DNA from: DATKCA01 sp035544675
GTDB lineage: Bacteria > Acidobacteriota > Thermoanaerobaculia > Gp7-AA8
Reading direction: 5' to 3'
Assembly (NCBI GenBank): GCA_035544675.1
Contig: DATKCA010000239.1
Span: 30,256-94,255 of the forward strand
Length of the DNA: 64,000 nucleotides
Each line of letters starts with the position of its first letter. Within the stretch, counting starts at the first letter, position 1. Below are positions 50,736-61,488 of this stretch, one piece after another. The translations under genes were made by a program, and so were the position numbers. The notes beneath the pieces were generated by a model. That model was not told the origin of the DNA, did not search any database, and saw nothing but the letters and a program-made list of their open reading frames with translations.

Positions 50736-53090
50736 TTGACTTCCGACCTCTCTTCACTCGAATTCGACCGCGTCCTCACGCTCATCGCGCTGGAGGCGAA
50801 GAGCGCTCCAGGCAGGGAGGCGGTCATGCGCCGCGCTCCGCTGCGGACGAAAGACGCCGCCGATCTGGCGCAGTCGCAGCTCGCCGAAATGCTGCGTTTC
50901 TTTCACCGCGACGGCCTGCTCCCCCTGGCGGGGCTCACCGACGTCGGTCTCCTCTTCGAAGGGGAGGCTGTTCTCGATCTGGAAGTGTCGTGGCTCGTCG
51001 TGAGGTCGGTCCGCGCCACGCAGGCCATGCGCGAGACGCTGGTGCGCTCGGAGGACTTCCGCCGGCTGAGAGAGCTGGCCGCGGAGGTCCCCGACCTGGC
51101 CGCGGTCGTTTCGAAGAGCGGCAGGTTCTTCACGCGCGACGGAAAGCTGCGCGAGGACGCATCGACCGAGTTGAGGGCGATCCGCGGCCGCGTTCAGACC
51201 AAGCGCGCCGCCATCCAGAAGGTCCTCAACGACGTCATGAACCGCAGCGGGGACGCCATTCAGGAGCCGCTCGTGGTCATGCGCGGCGAGAGGTACTGCA
51301 TCCCGGTGCGCAGCGATCATCGCAACGCGGTGCCGGGCATCCTGCACGAGCGCTCCGGATCGGGCGCTTCGTTCTTCATCGAGCCGATGCAGGCCATCGA
51401 GCTGAACAACGATCTGGCCGACCTGCTGATCCAGGAGCGAGAAGAGATCGCACGGATCACGCGCCTCGTCGCGCAGCTCCTGCTCGATCACGCGGACGCG
51501 ATTGCCGATGCCGTGCGCCAGTGCGGAGAGCTCGACGCCCTCCAGGCCTGCGCCGTTTTCGCCGACGCCGTGCGCGGAACGCGACCCGAGTTCAGCGACG
51601 CCGGCGAGCTTCGCCTGCTGGAGGGACGCCACCCTCTGCTCGACGAGCGCATCGCCGTGTCGCGGCGTGAAGCGTTCGGCGAGGAGGAGGCCGGCCGCAG
51701 CGTCGTGCCGATCTCGGTCGAGCTGAACGGCAACGCCTCCGCGCTCATCATCAGCGGTCCGAACGCCGGCGGAAAGACGGTCGCGCTCAAGACGGCCGGC
51801 CTGCTCGTGGCGATGGGACTCAGCGGCCTTCCCGTTCCCGCCGCGGAGGGAACCATCCTCCCCGTCGTCGACTCCGTTCACGTTCTGGTCGGCGACGACC
51901 AGAGCGTGCTCGAGCACCTCTCCACGTTCTCCGCCTATCTCTTGCGCCTGAAGCGGATCCTCCACCAGGCCACCGATCGATCGCTCGTGCTGCTCGACGA
52001 GCTGGGATCGGGGACGGATCCGGAAGAGGGCGCCGCGCTCGCCGCGTCGGTCATCGAGCACCTCCTGGAAGCGCGAGTACTGCTGATCGCGACGACGCAC
52101 CTGTCGGCGCTGAAAGGCTTCGCGGTCAAGGACTCGCGCATCGTCAACGCCTCGATGGAGTTCGATTCGGCGAGCGGACAGCCGACCTATCGCCTGATCG
52201 TCGGGCTGCCCGGCCGGAGCCGCGCCATCGATGCCGCGCAGACCATCGGCCTCCCCTCCTCCATCATCGCCGGCGCCCGCGCCCGCCTCGGCGACCGCTA
52301 CGGCGAGACCGACCATCTCCTGGCCGAGCTCCAGCGCAGAATGTCGGAAGTGCTCGCGCAGCAGGATGAGGTGCGGCGGCTGCGTGAGGGGCTCGAGGCG
52401 GAGCGAAGCAAAGCCGAGGAAAGCGCGAAGAAGCTGGAGGCGGAGCGCGCGAGAGTCGGTGCGAGGTATCGCGAGGAGCTGGACCGTCTGAAGGATGACG
52501 TGTCGCGGCAGGTCACCGCGGAGATCAGGAACCTGCGCGAATCGGACAAGATCGCACGGGTGAATGCGGCCGAGGTGCTGCGCACCGTGACCAGGCCGGT
52601 GGAGAAGGCGCTGCAGTTCATCCCCGCGGAGCAGCGCGAGGTGCACGCCGGCGAGCGCGCCGAGCACCGCAAGTTCAAGGTGACCGGCGAGGTCGTGTCG
52701 ATCGCAGGCGGGAGAGCCGTGCTGAACGTCAACGGCCGGAAGATGACGGTGGATGTGAGCGAGCTGGTCCCGCGCGGAGCGGCGCCCGTGCCGGCCGGAC
52801 GGCGCGCGGCACGCGCGCCGCTCCACGAGAGCGACGTAGCCGAGATCTCCGCGGAGCTGAACCTCGTCGGCCAGCGCGTCGACGATGCTCTGGAAGAGTC
52901 GGACAGGTTCCTCGATCGCGCTCTGATGGAAGGCAGGCAGGCGGTGCGCATCATTCACGGCTTCGGCACCGGGACGCTGCGCCGCGCCATCCGCGAGCAT
53001 CTTCGGAAACACCCGGCCGTCAAGTCGTGGAGGGCGGGGGGAGAGAATGAAGGAGGAGATGGTGCAACGGTCGCCGTACTCGACTCGTAA
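50736..53090 (+). CDS. mutS2: Endonuclease MutS2
   Basis: MutS2 binds branched DNA or collided ribosomes; it is a MutS-type ATPase with a C-terminal Smr nuclease. The 784-residue product has the core helical region, Walker A SGPNAGGKTVALKTAGL near residue 340, LLDELGSGTDPEEGAALA, a long coiled coil (about 520-620) and the Smr domain (about 705-784, RIIHGFGTGTLRRAIREHL). The Smr N-motif reads LNLVGQRVD rather than LDLRG, so the acidic catalytic residue of the LDxR form is missing. The start is uncertain: TTG 50736 gives LTSDLSSLEFDRVL, the family's usual opening; an ATG at 50691 lies within the terminator loop. Confidence 0.93.
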   Translation: MTSDLSSLEFDRVLTLIALEAKSAPGREAVMRRAPLRTKDAADLAQSQLAEMLRFFHRDGLLPLAGLTDVGLLFEGEAVLDLEVSWLVVRSVRATQAMRETLVRSEDFRRLRELAAEVPDLAAVVSKSGRFFTRDGKLREDASTELRAIRGRVQTKRAAIQKVLNDVMNRSGDAIQEPLVVMRGERYCIPVRSDHRNAVPGILHERSGSGASFFIEPMQAIELNNDLADLLIQEREEIARITRLVAQLLLDHADAIADAVRQCGELDALQACAVFADAVRGTRPEFSDAGELRLLEGRHPLLDERIAVSRREAFGEEEAGRSVVPISVELNGNASALIISGPNAGGKTVALKTAGLLVAMGLSGLPVPAAEGTILPVVDSVHVLVGDDQSVLEHLSTFSAYLLRLKRILHQATDRSLVLLDELGSGTDPEEGAALAASVIEHLLEARVLLIATTHLSALKGFAVKDSRIVNASMEFDSASGQPTYRLIVGLPGRSRAIDAAQTIGLPSSIIAGARARLGDRYGETDHLLAELQRRMSEVLAQQDEVRRLREGLEAERSKAEESAKKLEAERARVGARYREELDRLKDDVSRQVTAEIRNLRESDKIARVNAAEVLRTVTRPVEKALQFIPAEQREVHAGERAEHRKFKVTGEVVSIAGGRAVLNVNGRKMTVDVSELVPRGAAPVPAGRRAARAPLHESDVAEISAELNLVGQRVDDALEESDRFLDRALMEGRQAVRIIHGFGTGTLRRAIREHLRKHPAVKSWRAGGENEGGDGATVAVLDS

Positions 53091-53092
53091 CT

Positions 53093-53119
53093 ACGGTTTG
53101 CGGTTTCCGGTTACCGGTT
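53093..53119. repeat. Word repeat family B, copy 5
   Basis: A short run of GGTTTGC, GGTTTCC, GGTTACC and GGTTGCC words between mutS2 and dnaG, in one orientation only. Confidence 0.75.
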
Positions 53120-53129
53120 GCCCTCCCCC

Positions 53130-54869
53130 ATGGCACTCGTAGACCTCAATGACTCCGTGATCGCCCAGGTGCGCTCGGCGGCGGACATCGTCGACTTCAT
53201 CGCGCAGGTCACCCCTCTGAAGCTCGCCGGAAAGAGCTACAAGGGCCTGTGCCCGTTCCATCGGGAGAAGACGCCGTCGTTCACCGTCGACCGCGACAAG
53301 GGCCTCTTCTACTGCTTCGGTTGCGGCACGGGAGGAGACATCTTCAAGTTTCTCTCGCTGACCGAGCGATTCACGTTTCCCGAAGCGGTGGAGCACGTGG
53401 CGTCGCGGGTGGGAATCGAGCTGCCGCGGCGAAGGAAGACATCGCGCGATACCGACAGGGACGATCTGCTCGAGCTGATGGACGACGCCTCGGAAGCGTT
53501 TCACCAGGCGCTGGGCTTTCCGGACAACGCCGCGGCGCGATATCTGAAGGAGCGAAACGTCCCCAAAGACGTCGTGACCAGGTACGGGTTCGGCTACGCG
53601 CCCGACTCGTGGGACTACATCTTCACGCGTCTGGCGCGAAAGCATGGCGAGAAGAAGCTCGAGCGCGCCGGACTGATCATGCCGCGGAAGAGCGGCAGCG
53701 GCTGGTACGACCGCTTCCGCAACCGCCTCATGATCCCGATCCACTCGGACACGGGCGCGCTGGTCGGATTCGGCGGACGGTCGCTCGACGGAAGCGATCC
53801 GAAGTACCTCAACTCCCCCGAGTCCGACATCTTCAACAAGTCGCGGCTGCTCTACAACCTTCATCGATCGAAGGACGCGATGCGCCGGATCGACCGCGCC
53901 ATCCTCGTGGAGGGATACTTCGACGCGATCGCCATCGATCACGCCGGCATTCCCGGCGTCGTGGCCTCGATGGGCACGTCGCTCACGTCCGGTCAGGCCT
54001 CTCTGCTGCGGCGGTTCACGCGCCGTGTCGTCATCGCCTACGACGGCGACGACGCCGGACGCAACGCCACCCTGCGCGCCGCACCAGTCCTGCTCTCGGC
54101 CGGACTGCACGTGGAAGCGCTCGACCTGATGGGCGAAAAGGACCCGGACACCGTCATCCAGAAGCACGGCAACGACCGGTTCCTGGAGATCCTCGGCAAC
54201 GCGCTGGACATCTTCCAGTTCGCCATCAAAGAGTGGGCGGCCGGCGCCGCCGGGATGTCGGGACGGGAGAAGGCGGCCGCGGTGGACCGGTTCGCCGATC
54301 TGCTCTCGGCGGTGACCGATCCGATCGTGCGCAACGACGCGGCGCAGCGGATCGCGAACGCGTTCAGCCTGGAGTTCGAGGCGGTGTGGTCGCGGGTGCG
54401 GGGAAGGGCGGCGAGCGGCCCGGTCGAGAAAGGAGCGTCGGGAACGACGTGGAACTCGCAGCGGTCGCTGCTGGCGGCGGCGCTGCAGGGGTTGCTACCG
54501 CCGGAGGTCATGGGGCGGCTGCACGAAGGTTATTTTGAGGACGACGCGTGCCGAACAATCTTTTTTATCACAAAAAATGATCTCCGCGCGGGCAACCCTA
54601 TTGATTTCAACGCTCTCTCAACCCATCTTAAGGGCGAGGCGGAAGTCGCACTGCTTTCGGAACTCGTGTTGGGGGACCTTTTCGAGCCCGGATTCTTCGG
54701 ACGCATCGAGGAAGCGCTGAGGCCGCTCGAGCGGCACTACGTGCAGCGTCGCAAACTTCAAATCCAGAGAGAGATCGCTGAAGCGCAGGCAAATGGGGAC
54801 GAGGGACGGGTGCGCACGCTCTTCCAGGAGAAGATCGACATCGACCGTATCTCGAATTCACTGAAATAA
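53130..54869 (+). CDS. dnaG: DNA primase DnaG
   Basis: DnaG makes RNA primers at the fork. The 579-residue product has the CHC2 zinc finger (CPFHREKTPSFTVDRDKG then FYCFGCGTGGD), the TOPRIM core with LVEGYFDAIAIDHAG and IAYDGDDAGRNATLRA, and a C-terminal DnaB-interaction region. ATG 53130 is preferred; TTG 53118 would extend into the repeat. Codons at about 54530-54660 are much less GC-rich (runs of T and A), unlike the rest of the gene; this may mark an internal promoter for rpoD, as known in E. coli. Confidence 0.96.
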   Translation: MALVDLNDSVIAQVRSAADIVDFIAQVTPLKLAGKSYKGLCPFHREKTPSFTVDRDKGLFYCFGCGTGGDIFKFLSLTERFTFPEAVEHVASRVGIELPRRRKTSRDTDRDDLLELMDDASEAFHQALGFPDNAAARYLKERNVPKDVVTRYGFGYAPDSWDYIFTRLARKHGEKKLERAGLIMPRKSGSGWYDRFRNRLMIPIHSDTGALVGFGGRSLDGSDPKYLNSPESDIFNKSRLLYNLHRSKDAMRRIDRAILVEGYFDAIAIDHAGIPGVVASMGTSLTSGQASLLRRFTRRVVIAYDGDDAGRNATLRAAPVLLSAGLHVEALDLMGEKDPDTVIQKHGNDRFLEILGNALDIFQFAIKEWAAGAAGMSGREKAAAVDRFADLLSAVTDPIVRNDAAQRIANAFSLEFEAVWSRVRGRAASGPVEKGASGTTWNSQRSLLAAALQGLLPPEVMGRLHEGYFEDDACRTIFFITKNDLRAGNPIDFNALSTHLKGEAEVALLSELVLGDLFEPGFFGRIEEALRPLERHYVQRRKLQIQREIAEAQANGDEGRVRTLFQEKIDIDRISNSLK

Positions 54870-55030
54870 TTATCGTCCACTAAAGATTACGTCAATGTCC
54901 TCAGAACGATACTTGGACCCGCGATTCGAAAGAGCTCGAAGGGCGAGTCAAGGTCTCGATCAAGACCGACGTTCGATGCGCCGACCGCGGGGCACCCAGC
55001 GCTGCCCACTTTGAGGAGCCGAAGACGACT
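54870..55030. other. 161-base spacer between dnaG and rpoD
   Basis: It holds a moderately AT-rich start and a purine-rich run (GAGGAG) 12 bases before the rpoD ATG. I see no clear two-box promoter and no terminator, so read-through from dnaG is likely. Confidence 0.55.
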
Positions 55031-56872
<1,842 letters not shown>

Positions 56873-56891
56873 AAAACCGGAATCGCTTCCG

Positions 56892-56917
56892 TGGAGCGCC
56901 GCCATTCGTGGCGGCGT
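56892..56917. repeat. Palindromic repeat family A, copy 9
   Basis: TGGAGCGCCGCCATTCG followed by TGGCGGCG. The 8-base perfect stem CGCCGCCA/TGGCGGCG carries a TTCG loop, one of the most stable RNA tetraloops. Confidence 0.88.
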
Positions 56918-56930
56918 TTCCTTTTTTCTC
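56897..56930 (+). terminator. rpoD terminator built from a repeat element
   Basis: The A-family stem-loop (56897-56916, UUCG loop) is followed by TTTCCTTTTTTCTC, giving a classical Rho-independent terminator 25 bases after the rpoD stop. Confidence 0.8.
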
Positions 56931-57003
56931 TGTGTTCTCTGTGACTCTGTGGTAACCGTTCCCCGGGGACCACCACAGAGTCAGAGAGATCACAGAGACT
57001 CAC
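56928..57003. repeat. CTCTGTG-type inverted repeat
   Basis: GACTCTGTGGT (56943-56953) pairs with ACCACAGAGTC (56972-56982), and flanking CTCTGTG words (56928-56943) pair with CACAGAG words (56991-57003). It lies between the ends of rpoD and the converging NmrA-like gene and belongs to none of the four families listed elsewhere. Confidence 0.8.
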
Positions 57004-57034
57004 GGAGGAACAAGGCGGGAGCGGTCCGCGCGGC

Positions 57035-57919
57035 TCACGCCCTCGCCAGCGTCTCCCGCGCGAAGTCCTCGATGGACCTCAGCTTCACCGGAAAGCGGCG
57101 CAGCACGTCCGTCATGTCGATCTCGTCGCCTCCGCAGATCCCGACCGCAAGGCCGGCGAACGTCTTCTCGTAGTCGTCCGTGGCGGCGTCGTGCTGCTGC
57201 TCGAGCACGTGCTGGGGGACGTGGACCACATCGAATCGGTCCCCGCTCAGCCGCTCGAACGTCTTCACCACCTGCGCCGCGGTCAGCGCCTCCGGACCGC
57301 CGACGTCAAACGTGTGGTTGGCCGCGGCATCGCCGTCCAGGCTCTGCACGGCGATCTCGGCGACGTCGTACAGCGAGACGAAGCTGATCGGCTTGTCGCC
57401 CGCGCCGAGAATCCGGGCCTTGCGGCCGGCGGCGTCGAACCCGAAATACGGCGAGAGCCAGATCTCCATGAAGCAGCTCGCCTTGAGGATCGTGTAGGCG
57501 ATGCCGCTCTCGCGCAGCTTCTCCTCGACCTTCCGCTTCGCCTTGTGCAGGGTCGTCGGCCCCTCCAGATTGCTGGAAACGGAGATCAGCACGAACCGCT
57601 TCACGTCATGCCGCTCCGCCGCGTCGATGAGGCTGAGCTGCCCCTCCAGGTCTGTCTTCGTCAGGGTGTCGTGCGGCTGTCGCGAGGACATCGTCGTGGC
57701 CGTGCTGATCACGCTCCATGCACCCTCGCATGCGCGGTCCAGAGACTTCCGATTCTGAAGGTCGCCTTCCACGATCTCGCAGCCCAGGTCCCTGAGGCGC
57801 TGAACCCTCCCGGGGTCGGAAGTCTTGCGCACGAAGGCCCGGACGTCCTCTTCCCCCTCGCGGAGTCTCCTGCAGATCTCTCCGCCGACCAATCCCGTTG
57901 ATCCCACTACCACGTGCAT
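57035..57919 (-). CDS. NAD(P)-binding NmrA-like SDR family protein
   Basis: A 294-residue atypical short-chain dehydrogenase: Rossmann motif VVGSTGLVGGEICRRL at the N-terminus, DLQNRKSLDRACEGAWSVIS, FVLISVSSNLEG and a C-terminal substrate domain with DVGGPEALTAAQVVKTFERL. The active Tyr-x-x-x-Lys of classical SDRs is not evident (HKAKRKVEEKLRESG holds the Lys), typical of NmrA-type redox sensors or epimerase-like members. It follows the kinase gene by 12 bases and is probably co-transcribed. Substrate unknown. Confidence 0.86.
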   Translation of the reverse strand: MHVVVGSTGLVGGEICRRLREGEEDVRAFVRKTSDPGRVQRLRDLGCEIVEGDLQNRKSLDRACEGAWSVISTATTMSSRQPHDTLTKTDLEGQLSLIDAAERHDVKRFVLISVSSNLEGPTTLHKAKRKVEEKLRESGIAYTILKASCFMEIWLSPYFGFDAAGRKARILGAGDKPISFVSLYDVAEIAVQSLDGDAAANHTFDVGGPEALTAAQVVKTFERLSGDRFDVVHVPQHVLEQQHDAATDDYEKTFAGLAVGICGGDEIDMTDVLRRFPVKLRSIEDFARETLARA

Positions 57920-57931
57920 GTCATGTCTCCG

Positions 57932-60586
57932 TCATGCCGCCGCGGCGGCTGGTGTCTGCACTCGATCGAGATCGGCAAGGAGTGCGCCGGCGTTCTCGTA
58001 GCGCTGCTGGGGCGGTTTGGCGAGGCAGCGCATCACGATCTCGTTGACGGCCACCCCGACCGCCGGACGGGCCTCGATCAGCGGCCGGGGCGGCTCGATG
58101 GCATGCGCGGTCAGCACCGCGGTCAGCGAATTCGACTCGAACGGACGCTTTCCCAGGAGCATCTCGTACATGAGGACGCCGATCGAGTAGACGTCGCTTC
58201 GCGGGTCGAGCGGCTTTCCCTGCACCTGTTCCGGACTCATGTAGTGTGGCGTCCCCACGATGAGCCCCGCCTGAGTCATGGCCTCCTTGGTCTCGGTCAT
58301 CCGGGCGATGCCGAAATCCATCAGCTTCACTTCACCCTTCGCGTCGATGAGGACGTTCTGCGGCTTGATGTCGCGATGGATGATGCCCTGCTCGTGCGCG
58401 GCTTCCAGGCCGCGGCACACCTGTCGTGCGATTCCCATGGCCGCCCGCGGAGCAAGCTGCCGCGACGGCGCCTGGTCGAGGAGCTCGTCCAGCGTGTAGC
58501 CGCGTACGAACTCCATCGAGATGAAATAGACCCCATCCGCCTCACCGTAGTCGTAGGTCCGCAGGACGTTACGATGCGTGATCTTGCGCGCCAGGCGGAT
58601 CTCGCGCTTGAACCGGTCGAGATCCTCCGGGGACCGGTTCATGACGTCCACCGAGAGAGTCTTGATCGCCACCACCTCGTCGAGCTGCGTGTCCGTGGCC
58701 CTGTAGACCACACCCATCCCGCCGCGGCCGAGGACCTGCTCGATGCGATAGCGCCCGGCGAACATCTGTCCCTGGCCGAACTCCGGAGGAGCGCCCGGAA
58801 TCGCCTCCAGCTTCGCCGTCGGAATCTCCATCGTGCCGCCCACCGTCTTCATCATCGTCGGCGTGAGCGTCACCAGCGGGAGCGACGCGACCGGCAGCGG
58901 CTGGGCGAGCCACTTCAGCCGGACCTCGTCCTTCGTCGCCGTGCTCATCACCTCGTTGCCGGCTGCCTGCGCGGCATCGTTGGCCACGTACGCATATCCG
59001 CTGGGCGCGTGCCACGCAAAGAGCATCGCCAGCAGAGGGGCGTTCCCGACCACGCCGAGACCCGTTTCGTGGGCCAGCTCCACCGATCCCGTCACGAAGT
59101 CGCCGGCTGCAATCCCGGCTCCGACGCTCATGGTCGGATTCGTGACGTCGGCCAGCTCCTCGTTGATCGCTCTCGCCGCGCGGATGGCGTGGATCGTCCC
59201 TCGCTCGCCGGGAAAGACGCTGATGAGGCGATGCCCGAGGATCTGCCGGATTTCGCCGTCCTGGCGGATGACTTCCTTTTCCTGCAGTTTCATCACCCGC
59301 GCAAGGGACGCGATCACGTTCGTCGCGTCACCCTCCCCCACCGTGGCGGGAAGCCCGCGCAGGTCGGTCACGAGCACGGTTCCCTCGTTGAGCTGCGCCG
59401 GCTGCATGACCCGTGACCCAGGCTCGCGTCCCCCCGACTTCGACGCCATCTGCTCGTACAACTCCTCCAGCTCGGCCTTGTCTCGAAGGGCGGAGATCAT
59501 CTGCGCGAAGGCGCGACCGAGGATTCCCACCTCGTCGCTGCGCTCGATGTCCGGTGAGACGTCGTAGTCGCCGGCCGTCACCGCCTGCGCCATCCCGGCC
59601 AGCTGCTCGATGGGCCGGGTCAGCCGTTTGGCGATGACCCAGGAGGCGGTCAGCGCCAGCAGCAGTGCGACTCCGCCGCCGATGAACAGCGCGTTCTCGA
59701 TCTGGCGGAACGGGGCGAGCTCGCGATCCAGGGATCGCAGGAACACCGCCGCGCCCACTGTCTGGCCGGCGGAGCTGAGCGGACGGCCGGTCATCACGTA
59801 GGAGCTGCCGTCGATCTTCTGGGTCGTGGCCGGAACGGGCCTGCCGCTGGCCAGGATCGACTGCACGCCGCCCATCTGCGCCATCCCGAAGCTCGGCGCG
59901 TTCGTCGATCGCGCGATCGAGCCGCCTGAGGCCGGCACGAACATCACGCCGGCATTCGTCGACTCCGCGATCTGATTCGCGAACGCCTCGTTCACGGCCT
60001 TGGCGTTGACGAGGTACCCGATGATGACCCGCCCGGCCCCCGCCGCGATCGGAGCGACGGCAGCGTGGTAGAGCGTTCCCTTCAGGTTCAGCACCCCGGC
60101 GCTGGACGGGATGTCGCCGTTGTCGACGATGGCCTTGACGATCGGTGCGGTCTCGTAGAGATCCTCACCCGACGGCGCCGTCACGCTCGGGTTGTCCGTC
60201 CTGGTGACCACCCGCCCCTCGGAGTCGAGCAGGATGAGGATGTCCGACCTGAACGCGTCGCGCCTCTGCTGAAGCTGGTCGTTGAGGCTGGCCAGATCGA
60301 TCGCCTGCGGGTTCGCGAACGCGCTCTCGACATAGGCCTTGAAGCTGGAGTCATTGCCGAGAAGGACGGCCGGCGCGGTCAGACCGGCCAGACGCTGCCC
60401 TTCGAAGTCGTTGAACAGGCTCGTGGCCCCGGAGATGGAGCGGTTGACCGTATTGCGCGCCACCTCGTCGGCCCGCTGAATCGTCAGCGCCACAGCCACT
60501 CCGACGACCAGGAGAATCAGCATCGCCGTGAGCCCGAACAGCTTCCAGACCAGCGGCAGCTTCGGCCGCTCCACGACCCTCTCCAC
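57932..60586 (-). CDS. Transmembrane Ser/Thr kinase with Cache-like sensor, HAMP and degenerate cyclase domain
   Basis: An 884-residue receptor-like kinase. Order: TM1 (about 13-35, LFGLTAMLILLVVGVAVALT); extracytoplasmic Cache-like sensor (about 36-295); TM2 (about 297-315); HAMP (about 315-370, KRLTRPIEQLAGMAQAVTAG); class III cyclase-like domain (about 395-560, VLVTDLRGLPATV, ILGHRLISVF); and a C-terminal Hanks kinase (about 605-875) with GRGGMGVVY, VAIK, HRDIKPQNVLI, DFGIARM and GTPHYMSPEQ, all intact. The cyclase part keeps the first metal Asp but has His instead of the second (LGH for LGD), so it is probably regulatory. GTG 60586 directly follows the cupredoxin stop. Confidence 0.92.
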   Translation of the reverse strand: MERVVERPKLPLVWKLFGLTAMLILLVVGVAVALTIQRADEVARNTVNRSISGATSLFNDFEGQRLAGLTAPAVLLGNDSSFKAYVESAFANPQAIDLASLNDQLQQRRDAFRSDILILLDSEGRVVTRTDNPSVTAPSGEDLYETAPIVKAIVDNGDIPSSAGVLNLKGTLYHAAVAPIAAGAGRVIIGYLVNAKAVNEAFANQIAESTNAGVMFVPASGGSIARSTNAPSFGMAQMGGVQSILASGRPVPATTQKIDGSSYVMTGRPLSSAGQTVGAAVFLRSLDRELAPFRQIENALFIGGGVALLLALTASWVIAKRLTRPIEQLAGMAQAVTAGDYDVSPDIERSDEVGILGRAFAQMISALRDKAELEELYEQMASKSGGREPGSRVMQPAQLNEGTVLVTDLRGLPATVGEGDATNVIASLARVMKLQEKEVIRQDGEIRQILGHRLISVFPGERGTIHAIRAARAINEELADVTNPTMSVGAGIAAGDFVTGSVELAHETGLGVVGNAPLLAMLFAWHAPSGYAYVANDAAQAAGNEVMSTATKDEVRLKWLAQPLPVASLPLVTLTPTMMKTVGGTMEIPTAKLEAIPGAPPEFGQGQMFAGRYRIEQVLGRGGMGVVYRATDTQLDEVVAIKTLSVDVMNRSPEDLDRFKREIRLARKITHRNVLRTYDYGEADGVYFISMEFVRGYTLDELLDQAPSRQLAPRAAMGIARQVCRGLEAAHEQGIIHRDIKPQNVLIDAKGEVKLMDFGIARMTETKEAMTQAGLIVGTPHYMSPEQVQGKPLDPRSDVYSIGVLMYEMLLGKRPFESNSLTAVLTAHAIEPPRPLIEARPAVGVAVNEIVMRCLAKPPQQRYENAGALLADLDRVQTPAAAAA

Positions 60587-61255
60587 TCAGTATTCCTTCG
60601 GCGGCTGGTAGCGCCGGCCCTGCTTGTTCGTGTGCTGCACCATGCGGAAGTTTCTGCTGTCGATGGTCAGAGCCACGCTGCCCGTGACCGTGCCGTTCGA
60701 CTTCACCTCGATCGGAGACTCCGCCTGACCGCCCTGCTCGTTCCACGCGATGACCCGGTATTTCCCGGCCGGCGCCTCGATCGAGTAATTGCCCGCGGCG
60801 TCGGCGAACGTGTAGTGCGGCGACGGCATCACGTGAATGACGGCCGACATGTCCGGATGGACGTTGCAGTAGACGTTGACCACGCCCGGCTGGTCGAACT
60901 TCTGCGACTTCCCCGGACCCTTCCGGTAGAAGCCGAGATCGAACGTGTTTCCGCTGGAGAGGGAGAAGAGGTTGTGGATGATCGGATCCTCGTTCGGAAA
61001 GGCCACGGTCGAGCCCGGCGGGATGGCCAGCACGTGCGGGACGAGGGTCTTGTTGCGAGTGGCCAGCTGGAAGGCGGCGGCCTGTTTCTTCGGCAGTTTC
61101 CAACCGACCGGCTCGAGCCAGACCAGCGTCTCGTTGATCACCGGGCGCTGGCCCCGCTTGGTGACGAATGCCACTTTTCCGGTCACCGTGGCAGCGCTGA
61201 GAACGTCCGCGACGAGCGTGAAAACACACGCGCCGGCGAGCAGAAGTCGTTTCAT
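60587..61255 (-). CDS. Secreted cupredoxin (plastocyanin-like) protein
   Basis: A 222-residue exported protein: signal peptide MKRLLLAGACVFTLVADVLS, an N-terminal beta segment, and a cupredoxin core with type 1 copper ligands His94 (DPIIHNLFS), Cys130, His133 and Met136 (VYCNVHPDM). The end has a carboxypeptidase-regulatory-like strand set (DAAGNYSIEAPAGKYRVIAW). The fold resembles methylamine-utilisation-type blue copper proteins that pass electrons or bind copper in the periplasm. The stop touches the kinase start codon, so the two are translated together. Confidence 0.88.
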   Translation of the reverse strand: MKRLLLAGACVFTLVADVLSAATVTGKVAFVTKRGQRPVINETLVWLEPVGWKLPKKQAAAFQLATRNKTLVPHVLAIPPGSTVAFPNEDPIIHNLFSLSSGNTFDLGFYRKGPGKSQKFDQPGVVNVYCNVHPDMSAVIHVMPSPHYTFADAAGNYSIEAPAGKYRVIAWNEQGGQAESPIEVKSNGTVTGSVALTIDSRNFRMVQHTNKQGRRYQPPKEY

Positions 61256-61488
61256 ATCAATTGGCTCCGAGGGACGAAAAGTCTAGCACAGGGGTGTGTG
61301 CATCGGGCACGCCGGTCGCATTGGAATCCTGCGCATTACCTGTTGCGAACAACAGCAAAAAACGTATCATGTTAACCATGCACGTAATTGTGAGGGTCGG
61401 CGAGGGGTGCAATAAACCCATCGGCCATCTGTTCACTCTCCCATAGCTTTACGGTGCGGCAACAGGCCGCATGATTCTTTGAAAGAGA
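61256..61488. other. Spacer upstream of the structured RNA
   Basis: It holds a small hairpin GCGGC-AACAG-GCCGC (61456-61470) and an AT-rich patch around 61350-61385, but no open frame or clear two-box promoter. It must contain the start of the cupredoxin transcript (minus) and probably of the RNA (plus). Confidence 0.5.
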
